Shown here: piece after piece, positions 26,270-37,557 of the stretch
How positions within the stretch are numbered: the stretch's first letter is position 1
Layout of the letters: each line of letters opens with the position of its first letter
From: Qipengyuania sp. YIM B01966
Lineage (GTDB): Bacteria > Pseudomonadota > Alphaproteobacteria > Sphingomonadales > Sphingomonadaceae
Direction: 5' to 3'
NCBI RefSeq assembly: GCF_016461955.1
Contig: NZ_JADMNM010000002.1
Location: forward strand, 124,001-188,000
DNA length: 64,000 nucleotides
Notes under the pieces: model-generated
Told to the model about the DNA's origin: nothing
The model's input: the letters and a program-made list of their open reading frames with translations, nothing else
The model's database searches: none
Made by a program: the position numbers and the translations under genes

Positions 26270-28678
26270 ATGACAGAGCAGCCCGAAGCGCGCAGGCCAA
26301 GTCGCGCGCCGCTGGTCCTGGCGATGACGTTGGCAAGTGCCTGGACAATAATCTTTGTCTGGGGGCATCTGGCGAAGATGCGGGCCGGGGCACCCCTTGC
26401 GCAATGGACCGGGTGGCTCGCGGACTGGGCGCTTCCGCTGATATTGCTGGGTGTGATCTGGCTCCTTTCTCAGCGCAACTCCGCGCGCGAGGCGTACCGC
26501 TTCGGGTTGGTCAGCACCAATCTGGCGCACCAGTCAGCAGAGCTCGAGGAGCGACTGTCCGTGGTCAACCGCGAGTTGTCGCTGGCCCGGGAATTCCTCG
26601 CTGCTCAGTCGCGCGAGCTGGAATCGCTCGGCCGGGTGGCCGGCGACCGTCTTTCATCGCACGCCGACCGGTTGCAGGGATTGATTGCCGACAATGGCGC
26701 GCAAGTCGACGCTATTGCAACTGTCAGCACGCGCGCGCTCGAAAATATGGAAAGATTGCGCGACGACCTGCCCGTCGTCGCCAATTCATCGCGCGATGTG
26801 GCCAATCTGATCGCTCATGCGGGTACGACGGCACAGAGCCAGATCGACGAGCTGGTGTCGGGCTTTGCTCGGCTCAACGAGTTCGGCGGCGCGAGCGAGC
26901 GGCAGGTGGCGACGGTGCGTGAGCGCATCAACGAAGCGCTCGAATCGATGGAACGGCACAGCGAGGACATCGCCAAAATCAGCGAGCAACGGCTTGTCGC
27001 CTTGCGGGAACAAAGCGAAGCGCATCGCGCCGAGCTTGGGTCTCGCGAGGTCGAGGTGCTGGCTGCGATGCACCAACGTGCCGAGCGCTTGCGGGACAGT
27101 GTCACTGGTATAGAAGCCGCGTTGAGCGAAGCGCAGGACCGCGCGGCGAGCGGGTGGGACGCCCAGCTGGTTCGGCTGCGCGAAGATCTACTCGCGGCGA
27201 TCGACGAAGTCTCGCAGCGCGACGAAGCTGCATCGGCCTCGGCCAGCGCGCGCCTCGCAGCGCTTAGGAACGAAGCCGAAGCGGTCGATGCGAATCTTGC
27301 CGAACGTGATCGCCTGTTCTTTGTCCAAATGGACGAACGGCGCTCGGCGGCCGAGAGGCAGAGCCAGGTCGTTATTGACGGTCTATCCACCAGCATGGCC
27401 GAACTCGACGCCATCATTGCAGAGCGCCGCGAAGATCAGATCGCCCAGACGCGTATGCTGACAGAGCACGGCGAAGCCATCGCCGCTCGCTTGCAAGACC
27501 TCTCTTCGGTTATGGAGGGGCTATCAGACCATGGTCGTCGGACGGAGGCTGGCCTCGCATCCGCCGCCCAGATTCTGACGGCCTATCTGAATGAGAGCAC
27601 GGTCGCCTTGACCGGAACGGACGCTGCCGTGCGCGACCTGACGGAAGCCAGTGTCCGCCTGCTCGAGCTGCTCGATGCAGCGCACCGGCAGACCCGGGAA
27701 GACCTGCCGCGAGCGCTCGACACGGTACAGACCCGCTTTGCGACGGTCGAGCGCGCTGGAGAAGTTTTTGCCGCGAATCTCACCAACGCCGCCAGAGAGA
27801 GCGAACGTCTGAAAGATCAACTCGCGACAGCGCGCGGGGAAGCAGCCGGAATGGCAGCCGACCTCGAAACCCTGCAACAGCACACATTGATGACGGCCGA
27901 GGCTCATCGGACCCAGATCGACGCCATGCACCAGAGCCTGGTCGAGGCTGGCCGTGACAACGACGAGCTGGCGATGCGTGCCCAGCAGACATTGTCGGGC
28001 GCGCTGGCTGGTCTGACCGCCGCAACCCGCGATGCGCTGGCGTCGCTGGAAAGCCATGATGCCGCGCGTGTGCAATCGCTCGCTGCACAGATCGGAGACG
28101 CCACCGCCGAAGCGATCGAACGGGCGATCCGCGAACGGACTGCGGGCGCGCTGGCGGAACTTGAGCAGGGTGCAACTCAGGCAACGGGTGTTGCGCGCGA
28201 TGCAACGATCCAGCTGCGCGATCAACTGGCCCGGGTGAACGAATTGGCGGGCAATCTGGAAAACCGCATTGCAAGGGCTCAGGAGCGCGCCGAGGAGCAG
28301 ATCAACCACGATTTCGCGCGGCGGATGGCGCTTATTACGGACAGTCTCAATTCCAACGCGATCGACATTGCCAATGCCCTCGCTGTGGACGTTTCCGACA
28401 CGGCGTGGTCAGCCTATCTGCGCGGTGATCGCGGCATCTTTACCCGCCGTGCGGTCCGGCTGATCGACAATGGCGAAGCACGCGAGATCGCACAGCTTTA
28501 CGAGGCCGACGCGGCCTTCCGCGATCATGTGCGGCGCTATATCCATGATTTTGAGGCGATGCTGCGCGCCATGCTCTCAACCCGCGATGGCCACGCGCTC
28601 GGGGTGACGCTGCTGAGCTCCGATATGGGCAAGCTTTATGTCGTGCTGGCGCAGGCGATCGAGCGGTTGCGCGATTAG
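26270..28678 (+). CDS. Large membrane-anchored coiled-coil protein
   Basis: An 802-residue protein. Two N-terminal membrane segments (LVLAMTLASAWTIIFVWG and WALPLILLGVIWLL) form a hairpin, followed by about 600 residues of heptad-rich, charged helix with repeated Ala/Glu/Arg/Leu stretches, and a conserved-looking globular C-terminal domain of about 110 residues (NSNAIDIANALAVDVSDTAW, then RGDRGIFTRRAVRLID). No signalling or ATPase motif is present, although such proteins are sometimes loosely labelled ATPase. The start MTEQPEARRPSR is preferred; the frame runs upstream to 26126 but with poor codon bias. It is divergent from the Hpt-like gene and converges on the DUF1467 gene. Confidence 0.75.
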   Translation: MTEQPEARRPSRAPLVLAMTLASAWTIIFVWGHLAKMRAGAPLAQWTGWLADWALPLILLGVIWLLSQRNSAREAYRFGLVSTNLAHQSAELEERLSVVNRELSLAREFLAAQSRELESLGRVAGDRLSSHADRLQGLIADNGAQVDAIATVSTRALENMERLRDDLPVVANSSRDVANLIAHAGTTAQSQIDELVSGFARLNEFGGASERQVATVRERINEALESMERHSEDIAKISEQRLVALREQSEAHRAELGSREVEVLAAMHQRAERLRDSVTGIEAALSEAQDRAASGWDAQLVRLREDLLAAIDEVSQRDEAASASASARLAALRNEAEAVDANLAERDRLFFVQMDERRSAAERQSQVVIDGLSTSMAELDAIIAERREDQIAQTRMLTEHGEAIAARLQDLSSVMEGLSDHGRRTEAGLASAAQILTAYLNESTVALTGTDAAVRDLTEASVRLLELLDAAHRQTREDLPRALDTVQTRFATVERAGEVFAANLTNAARESERLKDQLATARGEAAGMAADLETLQQHTLMTAEAHRTQIDAMHQSLVEAGRDNDELAMRAQQTLSGALAGLTAATRDALASLESHDAARVQSLAAQIGDATAEAIERAIRERTAGALAELEQGATQATGVARDATIQLRDQLARVNELAGNLENRIARAQERAEEQINHDFARRMALITDSLNSNAIDIANALAVDVSDTAWSAYLRGDRGIFTRRAVRLIDNGEAREIAQLYEADAAFRDHVRRYIHDFEAMLRAMLSTRDGHALGVTLLSSDMGKLYVVLAQAIERLRD

Positions 28679-28965
28679 TCGGGATAGGCCGCGGCCGATG
28701 GCGGCGTACCGAAGACATTGAGGTCGTCGGCCTCGATCCAGCCGTTAACATAATTGGCGACGTAGAGCGCGGTAAGCAACGCCGCGCCGATGCTCGCGCG
28801 AATGATGATCCGTCCCGGCCGGAAATTCGCCGGCGCGCTGTCCGCCTGCCCCGGAACTTTAGGCACCCCCATCTCGTCATGCGTGCGAACCCCGAAAGGC
28901 AACATGACAAACGCCGTACCGACCCAGAACAGGACGTAGATCGCGATTATGGAGGTCCAGTGCAT
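28675..28965 (-). CDS. DUF1467 family membrane protein
   Basis: A 96-residue protein with two membrane segments (SIIAIYVLFWVGTAFVMLPF and ASIGAALLTALYVANYV) separated by the family loop GVRTHDEMGVPKVPGQADSA. Its function is unknown. The ATG at 28965 lies 7 bases after the rnj stop, so it is the last gene of the long nuo-to-rnj run; its stop overlaps that of the converging coiled-coil gene by two bases. Confidence 0.9.
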   Translation of the reverse strand: MHWTSIIAIYVLFWVGTAFVMLPFGVRTHDEMGVPKVPGQADSAPANFRPGRIIIRASIGAALLTALYVANYVNGWIEADDLNVFGTPPSAAAYPD

Positions 28966-28972
28966 GGCGTGC

Positions 28973-30616
28973 CTAACCGACTGCCAGCACGCGGATCTGC
29001 GGGCGCTTGCCACTCCAGCGCGTCGCCGCGCGGCGAACGGCGAGGCGCGCGGCTTCGGTAATGGCGCCCTGTTCACGCCCGGCGGGCCCCTTGAGATCGC
29101 GAATGGCCCTTAGCGCATCGGCTTGCGCCTCGGCGACAAACGCCTCGTAATCTTCGTCCAGCGGCAGACCGACACCATGCACGCCGACCGCACCTGATCG
29201 CGCGAGCGTGACGACCACCAGACCGTCGCGTGCAATGCGCCGACGCATCGTGATCGCTTCGCCATCGGCCGGGACGATGATGTCGCCATCGAGCACGAGC
29301 CGCCCGGCTGCAACCTCGGCAATCTTCCCCGCCTTGCCCGGCGCGAGGCGGACGATGTCGCCGTTCTTCTGGACGACCGCCTGCGGTACACCGCTCGCCA
29401 GCCCGAGCCGCGCCTGTTCGTGCATATGGCGGATTTCGCCATGTACGGGCACCAGTACCTCTGGGCGCAGCCAGGCATAGAGCGCCTGCAATTCAGGCCG
29501 TCCTGGGTGACCCGACACGTGGATATCGACCTGCCGATCGGTCACCATCACCACGCCGCGCGCCGCCAGCCGGTTCTGGACCGCACCCACGGAAAGTTCG
29601 TTTCCGGGTATCGTGCGGCTCGAAAACAGCACGACATCGCCCGCAGCCAGCTCGATCGGATGGTTCCCCTCCGCCATCCGTGCCAGCGCAGCGCGCGGTT
29701 CGCCCTGGCCGCCGGTGGCCAGGATCATGACTTCGCCGCGCGGCAGCGTCATCGCGGTCTGGAAATCGACCGTTTCAGGGAAATGCGAGAGATAGCCGTT
29801 CGCCTGCCCGACCTCGAGGATGCGGTCGAGCGAGCGCCCGGCCATGCACAGCTGCCTGCCGGTAGCGATCGCTACCTCGGCGAGTGTGTGCAGTCGGGCA
29901 ACATTGGATGCAAAGGTCGAGACGACCACCCGCTTGCCCGCATGGCGCGCCACCTCGGCCATCAGCGCGTCGCGTACCCCGCCTTCGGAGCCACTGGCCT
30001 CTGGATTGAACACGTTGGTCGAATCGCACACCAGTGCCAGCACACCTTCGTCGCCGATCGCCCGCAATTCGGCCTCGTTCGCGGGATCGCCGATGATCGG
30101 TTCCTCATCGAGCTTCCAGTCCCCGCTGTGAAAAACCCGTCCGAACGGCGTGTCGATCAGCAAGGCGTGCCCTTCGGCGATGGAGTGCGCCAGCGGCAGA
30201 TAGGCGATGTCGAACGGACCGAGGGCGAAGCTGTCGTAACCTTCGACAACGATCAGCTCGACCTCGCCCACCAGCCCGGCTTCCTCAAGCTTGCGATGGA
30301 CCAGATCGGCAGTGAACGGTGTCGCGTAGAGAGGCACGCCAAGATCACGGGCGAAATAGGGGACCGCGCCGATGTGATCCTCATGCGCATGGGTGAGTAC
30401 GATGCCGAGGAGATCCTCAGCCCGTTCCTCGATGAATTGCAGGTCGGCGAATACGAGGTCGACCCCGGGGTATTCGTTGCCGCTGAAGGTCATGCCGAGA
30501 TCGACCATCAGCCACCGCCCCTGGCAGCCGTAGACGTTCACGTTCATGCCGATCTCGCCGCTGCCTCCGAGCGCGAGAAAGAGCAGTTCGTTTTCGGGGG
30601 TGAAATCGTTCTTCAT
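28973..30616 (-). CDS. rnj: Ribonuclease J
   Basis: A 547-residue metallo-beta-lactamase/beta-CASP ribonuclease with exonuclease and endonuclease activity in mRNA and rRNA processing. The metal-binding motif is [14 protein letters not shown], with further ligands in [11 protein letters not shown] and [13 protein letters not shown]. The beta-CASP part has [12 protein letters not shown]. Alphaproteobacteria often have both RNase J and RNase E; RNase E lies at 60608 here. The start overlaps the coaX stop (ATGA). Confidence 0.96.
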   Translation of the reverse strand: MKNDFTPENELLFLALGGSGEIGMNVNVYGCQGRWLMVDLGMTFSGNEYPGVDLVFADLQFIEERAEDLLGIVLTHAHEDHIGAVPYFARDLGVPLYATPFTADLVHRKLEEAGLVGEVELIVVEGYDSFALGPFDIAYLPLAHSIAEGHALLIDTPFGRVFHSGDWKLDEEPIIGDPANEAELRAIGDEGVLALVCDSTNVFNPEASGSEGGVRDALMAEVARHAGKRVVVSTFASNVARLHTLAEVAIATGRQLCMAGRSLDRILEVGQANGYLSHFPETVDFQTAMTLPRGEVMILATGGQGEPRAALARMAEGNHPIELAAGDVVLFSSRTIPGNELSVGAVQNRLAARGVVMVTDRQVDIHVSGHPGRPELQALYAWLRPEVLVPVHGEIRHMHEQARLGLASGVPQAVVQKNGDIVRLAPGKAGKIAEVAAGRLVLDGDIIVPADGEAITMRRRIARDGLVVVTLARSGAVGVHGVGLPLDEDYEAFVAEAQADALRAIRDLKGPAGREQGAITEAARLAVRRAATRWSGKRPQIRVLAVG

Positions 30617-31392
30617 GCTGCCCCCGCCCGTTCCGCGAGGAGTGCGAGACCGTCGAGCGTCAGGTCGGCATCGACCGCGTCGAAAATGTCGGTATGCTGG
30701 TCGAACAGGATCGCGAGGCCGCCAGTAGCGATCACCTTGGCGGGCCGCCCGATCTCGGCGCGCATGCGGGCGATAAGGCCTTCCATCATCGCGACGTAGC
30801 CCCAGAACACCCCGATCAGCATCTGATCCTCTGTATTGGTGCCGATCACGCTGGTGGTGCGCGGGGCCTCGATCGCGATGCGGGGAAGCTTGGCGGTGTT
30901 TCCGACCAGCGCGTCGAGCGAAAGGTTGATGCCGGGCGCGATAATGCCGCCCTTATAGGCGCCGTTGAAATCGACCGCGTCGAACGTAGTCGCAGTGCCG
31001 AAATCGACCACGATAAGGTCGCCCTGGTATTTGGCGTGCGCGGCAATCGTATTGAGCGCGCGGTCTGCACCGAGCGAGCGGGGCTGGTCGACGTCGACCG
31101 AGATGCCCCAGTCGGCCGCGCCCTCGCCCGCGATCAGCGGGGTGATGCCGAAATACTTCTCGGCCAACACTGTCAGGTTGTGCACCGCGCGCGGCACGAC
31201 CGATCCGACGATGAGCTGGGTAATCTCGTCGCGCTTGACGCCTTCGATCTCGAGCAGTTGGAGCAGCGACACCGCGTATTCGTCGCCGGTGCGGCGCGGA
31301 TCGGTGGCGATGCGCCAGCGCGCCCTGATCTCGCGCCCGTCGAACAGCGCGAAGACCACGTTGGTGTTGCCGACATCGGCGGCGAGCAGCAT
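30613..31392 (-). CDS. coaX: Type III pantothenate kinase
   Basis: A 259-residue ASKHA-fold kinase that makes 4'-phosphopantothenate, the first step of coenzyme A synthesis. Motifs are [18 protein letters not shown] (phosphate 1), [17 protein letters not shown] and [14 protein letters not shown] (phosphate 2). Start is ATG at 31392, 10 bases after birA; upstream reading has no family match. The nuoN-birA-coaX-rnj order is typical of alphaproteobacteria. Confidence 0.96.
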   Translation of the reverse strand: MLLAADVGNTNVVFALFDGREIRARWRIATDPRRTGDEYAVSLLQLLEIEGVKRDEITQLIVGSVVPRAVHNLTVLAEKYFGITPLIAGEGAADWGISVDVDQPRSLGADRALNTIAAHAKYQGDLIVVDFGTATTFDAVDFNGAYKGGIIAPGINLSLDALVGNTAKLPRIAIEAPRTTSVIGTNTEDQMLIGVFWGYVAMMEGLIARMRAEIGRPAKVIATGGLAILFDQHTDIFDAVDADLTLDGLALLAERAGAA

Positions 31393-31402
31393 GCGGGGCT
31401 TC

Positions 31403-32134
31403 CTAGATAAGAGAGATATCGCCAGCGTGGATAGAGCGCAATTCGCCGTCTTCCAAACGAATGCGAAGCGACCCATCACTGCCGAGGCCATCGAACGCAC
31501 CACGGATGCGCTCATTGTCGTCAGAAACGATCATCGGGCTTCCGATTGCGTGCGCACGCTCTTCCCACTCCACAATCGTCGCTGATAGCGGTTCGTTGCG
31601 CCATCGCGAAAGGCGCTGGCGGAAAGGGTCGATGAGGGATTCGAGTACGCGTTGCGCGGTGTCGGCGTTGCGCCCATTTTCGATATGGATGCAAGTGGTC
31701 GGCCGATCCGGCACCTCTGGCGCCTCGGCGACGTTGACGCCTATCCCCACAACAACTGTCTCGCCGACGCGCTCGCAAAGAATGCCTGCGAGTTTCGCCC
31801 CATTGATGAGGATGTCATTCGGCCACTTTAGCCATCGCTGCTCGTTCGGGCGGCGCGTATGTCCATCGATCAGATGTGTGCGCAAAAGGTCATGTACCGC
31901 AAGTCCGGCCACGAGAGACAGGGTGGCAGCCGGATGGTCTTGGTTCTGCAGGTTAACGACCGTTGAGCAGTAGAGATTCCCGATGGGGCTGCGCCAGACC
32001 CGCCCCTGTCGCCCCCGCCCCCCTGTCTGGCGTTCAGCACGAAGCCAGAAACCGTCGCTGTATTTCACGCCGGCGCGAATATCGGCGATCAGGTCGGCGT
32101 TGGTCGAGCCGGTCTCGGGGACCGTTGTGATCAC
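31403..32134 (-). CDS. birA: Biotin-[acetyl-CoA-carboxylase] ligase
   Basis: A 243-residue single-domain biotin protein ligase without a DNA-binding domain, so it is not expected to repress transcription. Biotin/ATP motifs are [47 protein letters not shown] and [12 protein letters not shown]. The start is GTG at 32134, overlapping the nuoN stop by four bases (GTGA); longer readings run over nuoN. Confidence 0.94.
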   Translation of the reverse strand: MITTVPETGSTNADLIADIRAGVKYSDGFWLRAERQTGGRGRQGRVWRSPIGNLYCSTVVNLQNQDHPAATLSLVAGLAVHDLLRTHLIDGHTRRPNEQRWLKWPNDILINGAKLAGILCERVGETVVVGIGVNVAEAPEVPDRPTTCIHIENGRNADTAQRVLESLIDPFRQRLSRWRNEPLSATIVEWEERAHAIGSPMIVSDDNERIRGAFDGLGSDGSLRIRLEDGELRSIHAGDISLI

Positions 32135-33594
32135 GCGGCGATAAAAAGCGCGGAAGCGGCAGTGTTGGCGAGGGTGCCCAGCCATCCGGTCAAGAGGTAG
32201 CCGAGCGGCGAGATAAACAGCACGGCGGCAATAAGGATTGCCCAGTTCACTCCCCCTGCCGCGGCTACCTCGCGGTCCGCAGGTTCATCGAAGAACATCA
32301 CCTTGACGACCTTGATATAGTAGAATGCGCCGATCACGCTCGCTGCGATGCCAATGACCGCCAGCAGCAGCAGATCGGCTTCAACGGCGGCGCGGAACAC
32401 TACGAATTTGGCCCAGAACCCCATCAAGGGCGGAATGCCGGCCAGGCTGAACATCAGCACCAGCAGCGACCAGGCGACGCCGGGGCTGCGACTGGACAGG
32501 CCCGCAATGTCGCCCAGCGTTTCGAGCGGTTCGCCAGTGCGGTCTTGCAGCAGCAGCAGAGCGACAAAACTGCCCAGCGTCATTGCGACATAGACCACCA
32601 GATAGGCCAGCATCGCCGCCACGCCGGCGAGCGATGCGGCGGCCAAACCAATCAGCAGGAAGCCGACATTGTTGATCGACGAATAAGCGAGCAGCCGCTT
32701 GAGGTTGGTTTGCCCGATCGCCCCCAGCGCGCCGACCACGATCGAGGCGAGCGCGGCAAAAACGACGATCTGACGCCATGCCTCTACCTGGCCGCCAAAC
32801 GCTTCGAGCGCCACGCGCGCCGTTAGCGTCACGGCAGCAACCTTGGGGGCGCTGGCAAAAAACAGCGTCACGGGTGTCGGGGCGCCTTCATAGACGTCAG
32901 GCGTCCACATATGGAACGGCACTGCCGAAATCTTGAAGGCGAGGCCGGCCAGTACAAAGATCAGGCCAAACAGGGCGCCCGTCTGCGCGCCGCCGCCCAG
33001 CGCAGACTCGATGCCGGCGAAATTGGTCGTGCCGGTGAAGCCGTATAGCAGGCTCATGCCGAACAGCAGAATCCCGCTCGCCAACGCGCCGAGGACGAAA
33101 TATTTCAGCCCTGCCTCTGCCGAGCGGGTCTCATTGCGCAAGAATGCAGCGAGAACATATGAGGCCAAGCTATTCAGTTCGAGCCCGATATAAAGCGTCA
33201 TCAGGTCGTTGGCCGAGACCATGATGCTCATGCCGATTGTCGCCAGCACGATGAGCACCGGATACTCCGCACGCATCGCTCGAAGGCGTTCAAAGAACGC
33301 AGGAGCTACGAGGATAGACGCAATTGCGGCAATGTAGATCAGGATCTTGGCGAAGGCGGCATAAGCGTCGGCGCGGAACTGACCGCCAAATGCTTCGCTG
33401 GACAGGCCCGAGGCCCCACCACTCAACGCCGGTACTGCAAGGATGGTCGCCGCCGCCAATGCGAGCGCAGCGAGCCAGGAAATAGTTTGCGTATGCCGGT
33501 CGCCCATCCACGCTGCCATCAGCAACAGGATCAGCGAGCTTGCGCTCAGAACGAGCTCGGGCGCGATCAGTGAAAGAGAGGCCGTCAGGTTCAT
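32131..33594 (-). CDS. nuoN: NADH-quinone oxidoreductase subunit N
   Basis: A 487-residue antiporter-like membrane subunit of respiratory complex I, with about 14 membrane helices. The conserved proton-path Lys lies in AFKISAVPFHMWTPDVYEGAP and a Glu in YIGLELNSLASYVLAA. It helps pump protons as electrons pass to quinone. Its ATG overlaps the nuoM stop by one base. Confidence 0.97.
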   Translation of the reverse strand: MNLTASLSLIAPELVLSASSLILLLMAAWMGDRHTQTISWLAALALAAATILAVPALSGGASGLSSEAFGGQFRADAYAAFAKILIYIAAIASILVAPAFFERLRAMRAEYPVLIVLATIGMSIMVSANDLMTLYIGLELNSLASYVLAAFLRNETRSAEAGLKYFVLGALASGILLFGMSLLYGFTGTTNFAGIESALGGGAQTGALFGLIFVLAGLAFKISAVPFHMWTPDVYEGAPTPVTLFFASAPKVAAVTLTARVALEAFGGQVEAWRQIVVFAALASIVVGALGAIGQTNLKRLLAYSSINNVGFLLIGLAAASLAGVAAMLAYLVVYVAMTLGSFVALLLLQDRTGEPLETLGDIAGLSSRSPGVAWSLLVLMFSLAGIPPLMGFWAKFVVFRAAVEADLLLLAVIGIAASVIGAFYYIKVVKVMFFDEPADREVAAAGGVNWAILIAAVLFISPLGYLLTGWLGTLANTAASALFIAA

Positions 33595-35171
33595 CAGTGC
33601 GCCCCCTCGCCCGGAATGTCGCCATGCTGGCCGGGCGCAGCGTCATGACCCGTCATCGCGTTGGCAGGCCGCGTCCGCGCGTTGCCGGTCTTGAGCTGGC
33701 TATCGCCAGCGGGGGCGGCCCGGGCCAAGCGGGCATCGAGTGCGGCAATATCGGGCCGCATCGGTGCAAGGAAGCTCTCGGGATACACGCCCATCCACAG
33801 CACCGCCGCCGCGATCGGCGCGAGCATCGCCCATTCTCGAGCGTTGAGATCGGGCATAGCCGCGGCATCGGCATTGCGCTGCGTGCCGAATACCACCCGG
33901 CGATAGAGCCACAGCATGTAGGCTGCCCCGAGGATAATTCCCGTCCCGCAGATCAGAGCGACCCAGGTCGATATCTTGTAGATCCCGGCGAGGGACAGAA
34001 ACTCGCCGACAAAGCCGCTGGTCCCCGGCAATCCGATGCTGGCCATCGTGAACAGCATGAAGAACAGCGCGTATTTGGGCATATTGATCGCGAGGCCACC
34101 ATAGCGGTCGATCTCGCGGGTATGCAGCCGGTCGTAGATCACCCCGACGCACAGGAACAGCGCGCCAGAGACGAGGCCGTGGCTGAGCATCACCACCATT
34201 GCGCCTTCAAGGCCTTGCACGTTGAACGCGAACAGGCCGATCGTGACAATCGCCATATGCGCCACCGACGAATAGGCGATGAGCTTCTTCATATCGTGCT
34301 GCACCAGCGCGATCAGGCTTGTTACGACTACTGCGATCATCGACAGCGCGTAAATCAGCCAAGCAAACTGGGCCGACGCTTCGGGAAACATCGGCAGGCT
34401 GAAGCGGATAAAGCCGTAACCGCCCATTTTCAGCAGCACGCCCGCGAGGATCACCGAGCCCGCCGTCGGCGCTTGCACGTGCGCATCAGGGAGCCAAGTG
34501 TGAACGGGCCACATCGGCATTTTCACCGCGAAGCTGGCAAAGAAAGCAAGCCACAGCCAGGTCTGGGCGCCCGCCGGGAAATCATGCTGCATCAAAGAGG
34601 GAATGTCGCTCGTACCGGCCTGATTGACCATCCACAGCATCGCCACCAGCATCACGACCGAGCCAAGCAGCGTGTAGAGAAAGAATTTGTAGCTTGCGTA
34701 AATCCGGTTCTGGCCGCCCCACACGCCGATGATCAGATACATCGGTATCAGCCCGGCCTCGAAGAAGATGTAGAACAGGAACAGATCCTGCGCGGCGAAC
34801 ACGCCAATCATCAGCGTTTCCATGATCAGGAATGCCGCCATATATTCGCCGACGCGGTGTTGAATACCGTCCCAACTCGCCAAAATGCAGATCGGCATGA
34901 GGAATACGGTCAGCAGGATCAGCAGCAACGCGATTCCGTCGATCCCGAGCGCCCAGTTGAAGGCGTCAGCCAGCCCGGCACGCTCGGTAAATTGCCACTG
35001 CGGGCCGCCAATATCGAAATTGGCCCACAGGAGCAGGCCGAGCGCAAATGTCACCAAGGTCGTCCCAAGCGCGACCAAGCGTGCCGTCTGCGCGCCAGCG
35101 AAGAAGCAGGCCGCAGCTCCAACAAGCGGGACCAGCAGCATCAGCGAGAGGAGCGGCAGGCCTTCCATCAC
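33594..35171 (-). CDS. nuoM: NADH-quinone oxidoreductase subunit M
   Basis: A 525-residue antiporter-like complex I subunit. Family features include [20 protein letters not shown] with the key Glu, [20 protein letters not shown] with the key Lys, and [20 protein letters not shown]. The last 35 residues form a hydrophilic tail not needed for the fold. It overlaps nuoL by four bases. Confidence 0.97.
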   Translation of the reverse strand: MMEGLPLLSLMLLVPLVGAAACFFAGAQTARLVALGTTLVTFALGLLLWANFDIGGPQWQFTERAGLADAFNWALGIDGIALLLILLTVFLMPICILASWDGIQHRVGEYMAAFLIMETLMIGVFAAQDLFLFYIFFEAGLIPMYLIIGVWGGQNRIYASYKFFLYTLLGSVVMLVAMLWMVNQAGTSDIPSLMQHDFPAGAQTWLWLAFFASFAVKMPMWPVHTWLPDAHVQAPTAGSVILAGVLLKMGGYGFIRFSLPMFPEASAQFAWLIYALSMIAVVVTSLIALVQHDMKKLIAYSSVAHMAIVTIGLFAFNVQGLEGAMVVMLSHGLVSGALFLCVGVIYDRLHTREIDRYGGLAINMPKYALFFMLFTMASIGLPGTSGFVGEFLSLAGIYKISTWVALICGTGIILGAAYMLWLYRRVVFGTQRNADAAAMPDLNAREWAMLAPIAAAVLWMGVYPESFLAPMRPDIAALDARLARAAPAGDSQLKTGNARTRPANAMTGHDAAPGQHGDIPGEGAH

Positions 35172-37243
35172 ATCATCACCCAGGTGAGAGCGGCAAGCAG
35201 GCCGAGAAGCATGACCAGCGCGTAAGAATAGAGATAGCCTGACTGGAACCGCCGCGCAGCGCCGGACCCTTGAGCGACCAGTGCCGCTACGCCGTTCGGC
35301 CCGAAGCGGTCGATGATGCCTTCATCGCCGAGCTTCCAGAACATGCGGCCCAACCAGCAAGCCGGACGCACAAACAGGAAATCGTACAGCTCGTCAAAAT
35401 ACCATTTGTTGAAGACGAAGCGGTGAACCAGCCGGAACTGGTCGACGAACTGGCCGGGCAGCGAGGGGTTACGGATATAGGCCAGCCAAGCGCCGAACAG
35501 GCCCAGCAGCATGACCACGGTGGCAGTCAGCTTCACCCATAGCGGCACGCCGTGCATCGCGTGGATCAGGCCTTCATTGTAAAAGATCGAGCCGTTCCAG
35601 AACGCGGCGCTGTCGAGGAAGGCGTGGCTGAACAACCAGCCTGCGAAGATCGCCCCGAGCGACAGCACGCCCAGCGGGATCAGCATCGATAGCGGGCTTT
35701 CATGCGGATGATAGCCCGCCGTGCCCTCATGCGCGGCGGGGTGCGGCGCGCTGTGATGCACATCGCTGCCGGCATTTTCCTGCGCGGGCGGGTTGTCGCC
35801 ATCGGCATGGCCGGCATGGGCGGTGTGATCAGCATGGGCGGCGTGCTGGATATGCTCGCTGCCGGCCCAGCGCGGTTTGCCCCAGAAGGTCAGGAACATC
35901 AGCCGCCAGCTGTAGAAACTGGTCAGCAGCGCGGCGAAGGCACCCATCCAGAAGGCGAATTGCCCCATTTCATTGCCGCGCCCGAAGGCCGCTTCGAGAA
36001 TGGCGTCTTTCGAATGGAAGCCGGCAAACCCGGCATGGAGCCAGTAAATCCCGACCCCGGTGATCGCCAGCGTCCCCATCAGCATCGCCGCAAAGGTCAG
36101 CGGGATATGTTTCCTGAGCGCGCCGTAGAATCGCATATCCTGTTCGTGATGCATCGCATGGATCACGCTGCCCGCGCCAAGGAATAGCAGCGCCTTGAAA
36201 AAGGCGTGCGTGAACAAATGGAACATCGCCGCGCCATAGGCACCCACCCCGGCGGCGAAGAACATGTAACCCAGCTGCGAGCAGGTCGAATAGGCGATGA
36301 CCCGCTTGATGTCCCACTGGGTGGTGCCGATGGTGGCGGCAAACAGGCAGGTCGCCGCCCCGATGAAGGTCACGAAGGCGAGCGCAACGGGCGCGGTCTC
36401 GAACATTGGCGACAGGCGGCACACCATGAACACCCCGGCCGTGACCATCGTCGCCGCGTGGATCAGCGCGGAGACCGGCGTCGGCCCCTCCATCGCGTCG
36501 GGCAACCAGGTGTGCAGGCCAAGCTGCGCCGATTTGCCCATCGCGCCGATGAACAGGAGGATGCACAATACATCCATCGTGTCGACCCGGTAACCGAGGA
36601 AGCCGATCGTGCTGCCCGCCATCCCCGGCGCCGCGGCGAGGATCTCGGGGATCGAGACCGTCCCGAAAACGAGGAACGTGCCGAAAATGCCAAGCATGAA
36701 GCCGAGGTCGCCCACGCGGTTGACCACGAAAGCCTTGATCGCCGCAGCATTCGCCGAAGGCTTCCTGAACCAGAACCCGATCAGCAAATAGGAGGCCAGG
36801 CCCACACCCTCCCAGCCGAAGAACATCTGGACGAGGTTGTCGGCCGTCACCAGCATCAGCATGGCAAAGGTGAACAGGCTCAGATAGGCGAAGAACCGCG
36901 GCTGGTCCGGGTCTTCGTCCATATAGCCCCAACTATAAAGGTGCACGAGCGCCGATACACTGGTGATCACCACCAGCATCACCGCGGTCAGCGTATCGAC
37001 CCGCAATGCCCAGTCGAAGCGCATATCGCCCGAGGTCACCCAGTGCAGCACGGGCACGACCGTCGGTTCCATCCCGCCGCCCAGCGCCTGAAGGAAGATG
37101 GGCCAGCTCAGCGCGCAAGAAACGAACAGCGCGCCGGTGGTCACCACCTTGGCGGCGACATTACCCAGCGCACGGTTGCCCAGCCCCGCTATGATGGCGG
37201 CAAGCAGCGGCAGGAAGACAATCAGCAGGATGTTCGCGTTCAT
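35168..37243 (-). CDS. nuoL: NADH-quinone oxidoreductase subunit L, with His-rich loop
   Basis: A 691-residue antiporter-like subunit that carries the long lateral helix of complex I. Conserved parts are [39 protein letters not shown] and [20 protein letters not shown]. Residues about 464-515 are an insertion with a dozen His residues ([20 protein letters not shown] and a second cluster [11 protein letters not shown]) between helices; comparable but variable loops occur in other alphaproteobacteria. The start is ATG at 37243, 8 bases after the nuoK stop; the frame is open over nuoK but has no membrane character there. Confidence 0.97.
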   Translation of the reverse strand: MNANILLIVFLPLLAAIIAGLGNRALGNVAAKVVTTGALFVSCALSWPIFLQALGGGMEPTVVPVLHWVTSGDMRFDWALRVDTLTAVMLVVITSVSALVHLYSWGYMDEDPDQPRFFAYLSLFTFAMLMLVTADNLVQMFFGWEGVGLASYLLIGFWFRKPSANAAAIKAFVVNRVGDLGFMLGIFGTFLVFGTVSIPEILAAAPGMAGSTIGFLGYRVDTMDVLCILLFIGAMGKSAQLGLHTWLPDAMEGPTPVSALIHAATMVTAGVFMVCRLSPMFETAPVALAFVTFIGAATCLFAATIGTTQWDIKRVIAYSTCSQLGYMFFAAGVGAYGAAMFHLFTHAFFKALLFLGAGSVIHAMHHEQDMRFYGALRKHIPLTFAAMLMGTLAITGVGIYWLHAGFAGFHSKDAILEAAFGRGNEMGQFAFWMGAFAALLTSFYSWRLMFLTFWGKPRWAGSEHIQHAAHADHTAHAGHADGDNPPAQENAGSDVHHSAPHPAAHEGTAGYHPHESPLSMLIPLGVLSLGAIFAGWLFSHAFLDSAAFWNGSIFYNEGLIHAMHGVPLWVKLTATVVMLLGLFGAWLAYIRNPSLPGQFVDQFRLVHRFVFNKWYFDELYDFLFVRPACWLGRMFWKLGDEGIIDRFGPNGVAALVAQGSGAARRFQSGYLYSYALVMLLGLLAALTWVMM

Positions 37244-37251
37244 CGCGGCGA

Positions 37252-37557
37252 TCAGCCCTTCATCCGGTTGACATCGTCGACCGCGATGCTGCCGCGGCGA
37301 CGGAAATAGATGACGAGGATGGCAAGGCCGATAGCCGCCTCGCCCGCGGCGACGGTCAGCACGAACATCGCGAACACCTGCCCCACCAGATCGCCCAGGA
37401 AGGCGCTGAACGCGACCAGATTGATGTTCACCGCGAGCAGGATCAATTCGATCGACATCAGGATGACGATCACGTTCTTGCGATTGGCGAAGATGCCCAG
37501 CACGCCCAGCACGAACAGGATCGAACTGACGACGATGTAATGTTCGATGCCGATCAC
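37252..37557 (-). CDS. nuoK: NADH-quinone oxidoreductase subunit K
   Basis: A 101-residue subunit with three membrane helices and the two buried acidic residues of the family (Glu in [17 protein letters not shown] and in [12 protein letters not shown]). It overlaps the nuoJ stop by four bases. Normal length. Confidence 0.97.
   Translation of the reverse strand: MIGIEHYIVVSSILFVLGVLGIFANRKNVIVILMSIELILLAVNINLVAFSAFLGDLVGQVFAMFVLTVAAGEAAIGLAILVIYFRRRGSIAVDDVNRMKG

Noticed and set aside
29420-30799. A 459-residue plus-strand open frame opposite rnj
   Set aside because: Antisense shadow; the minus strand carries all RNase J motifs.
33540-35225. A 561-residue plus-strand open frame opposite nuoM
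   Set aside because: His/Arg/Gln-rich shadow frame without any domain; nuoM is certain on the other strand.
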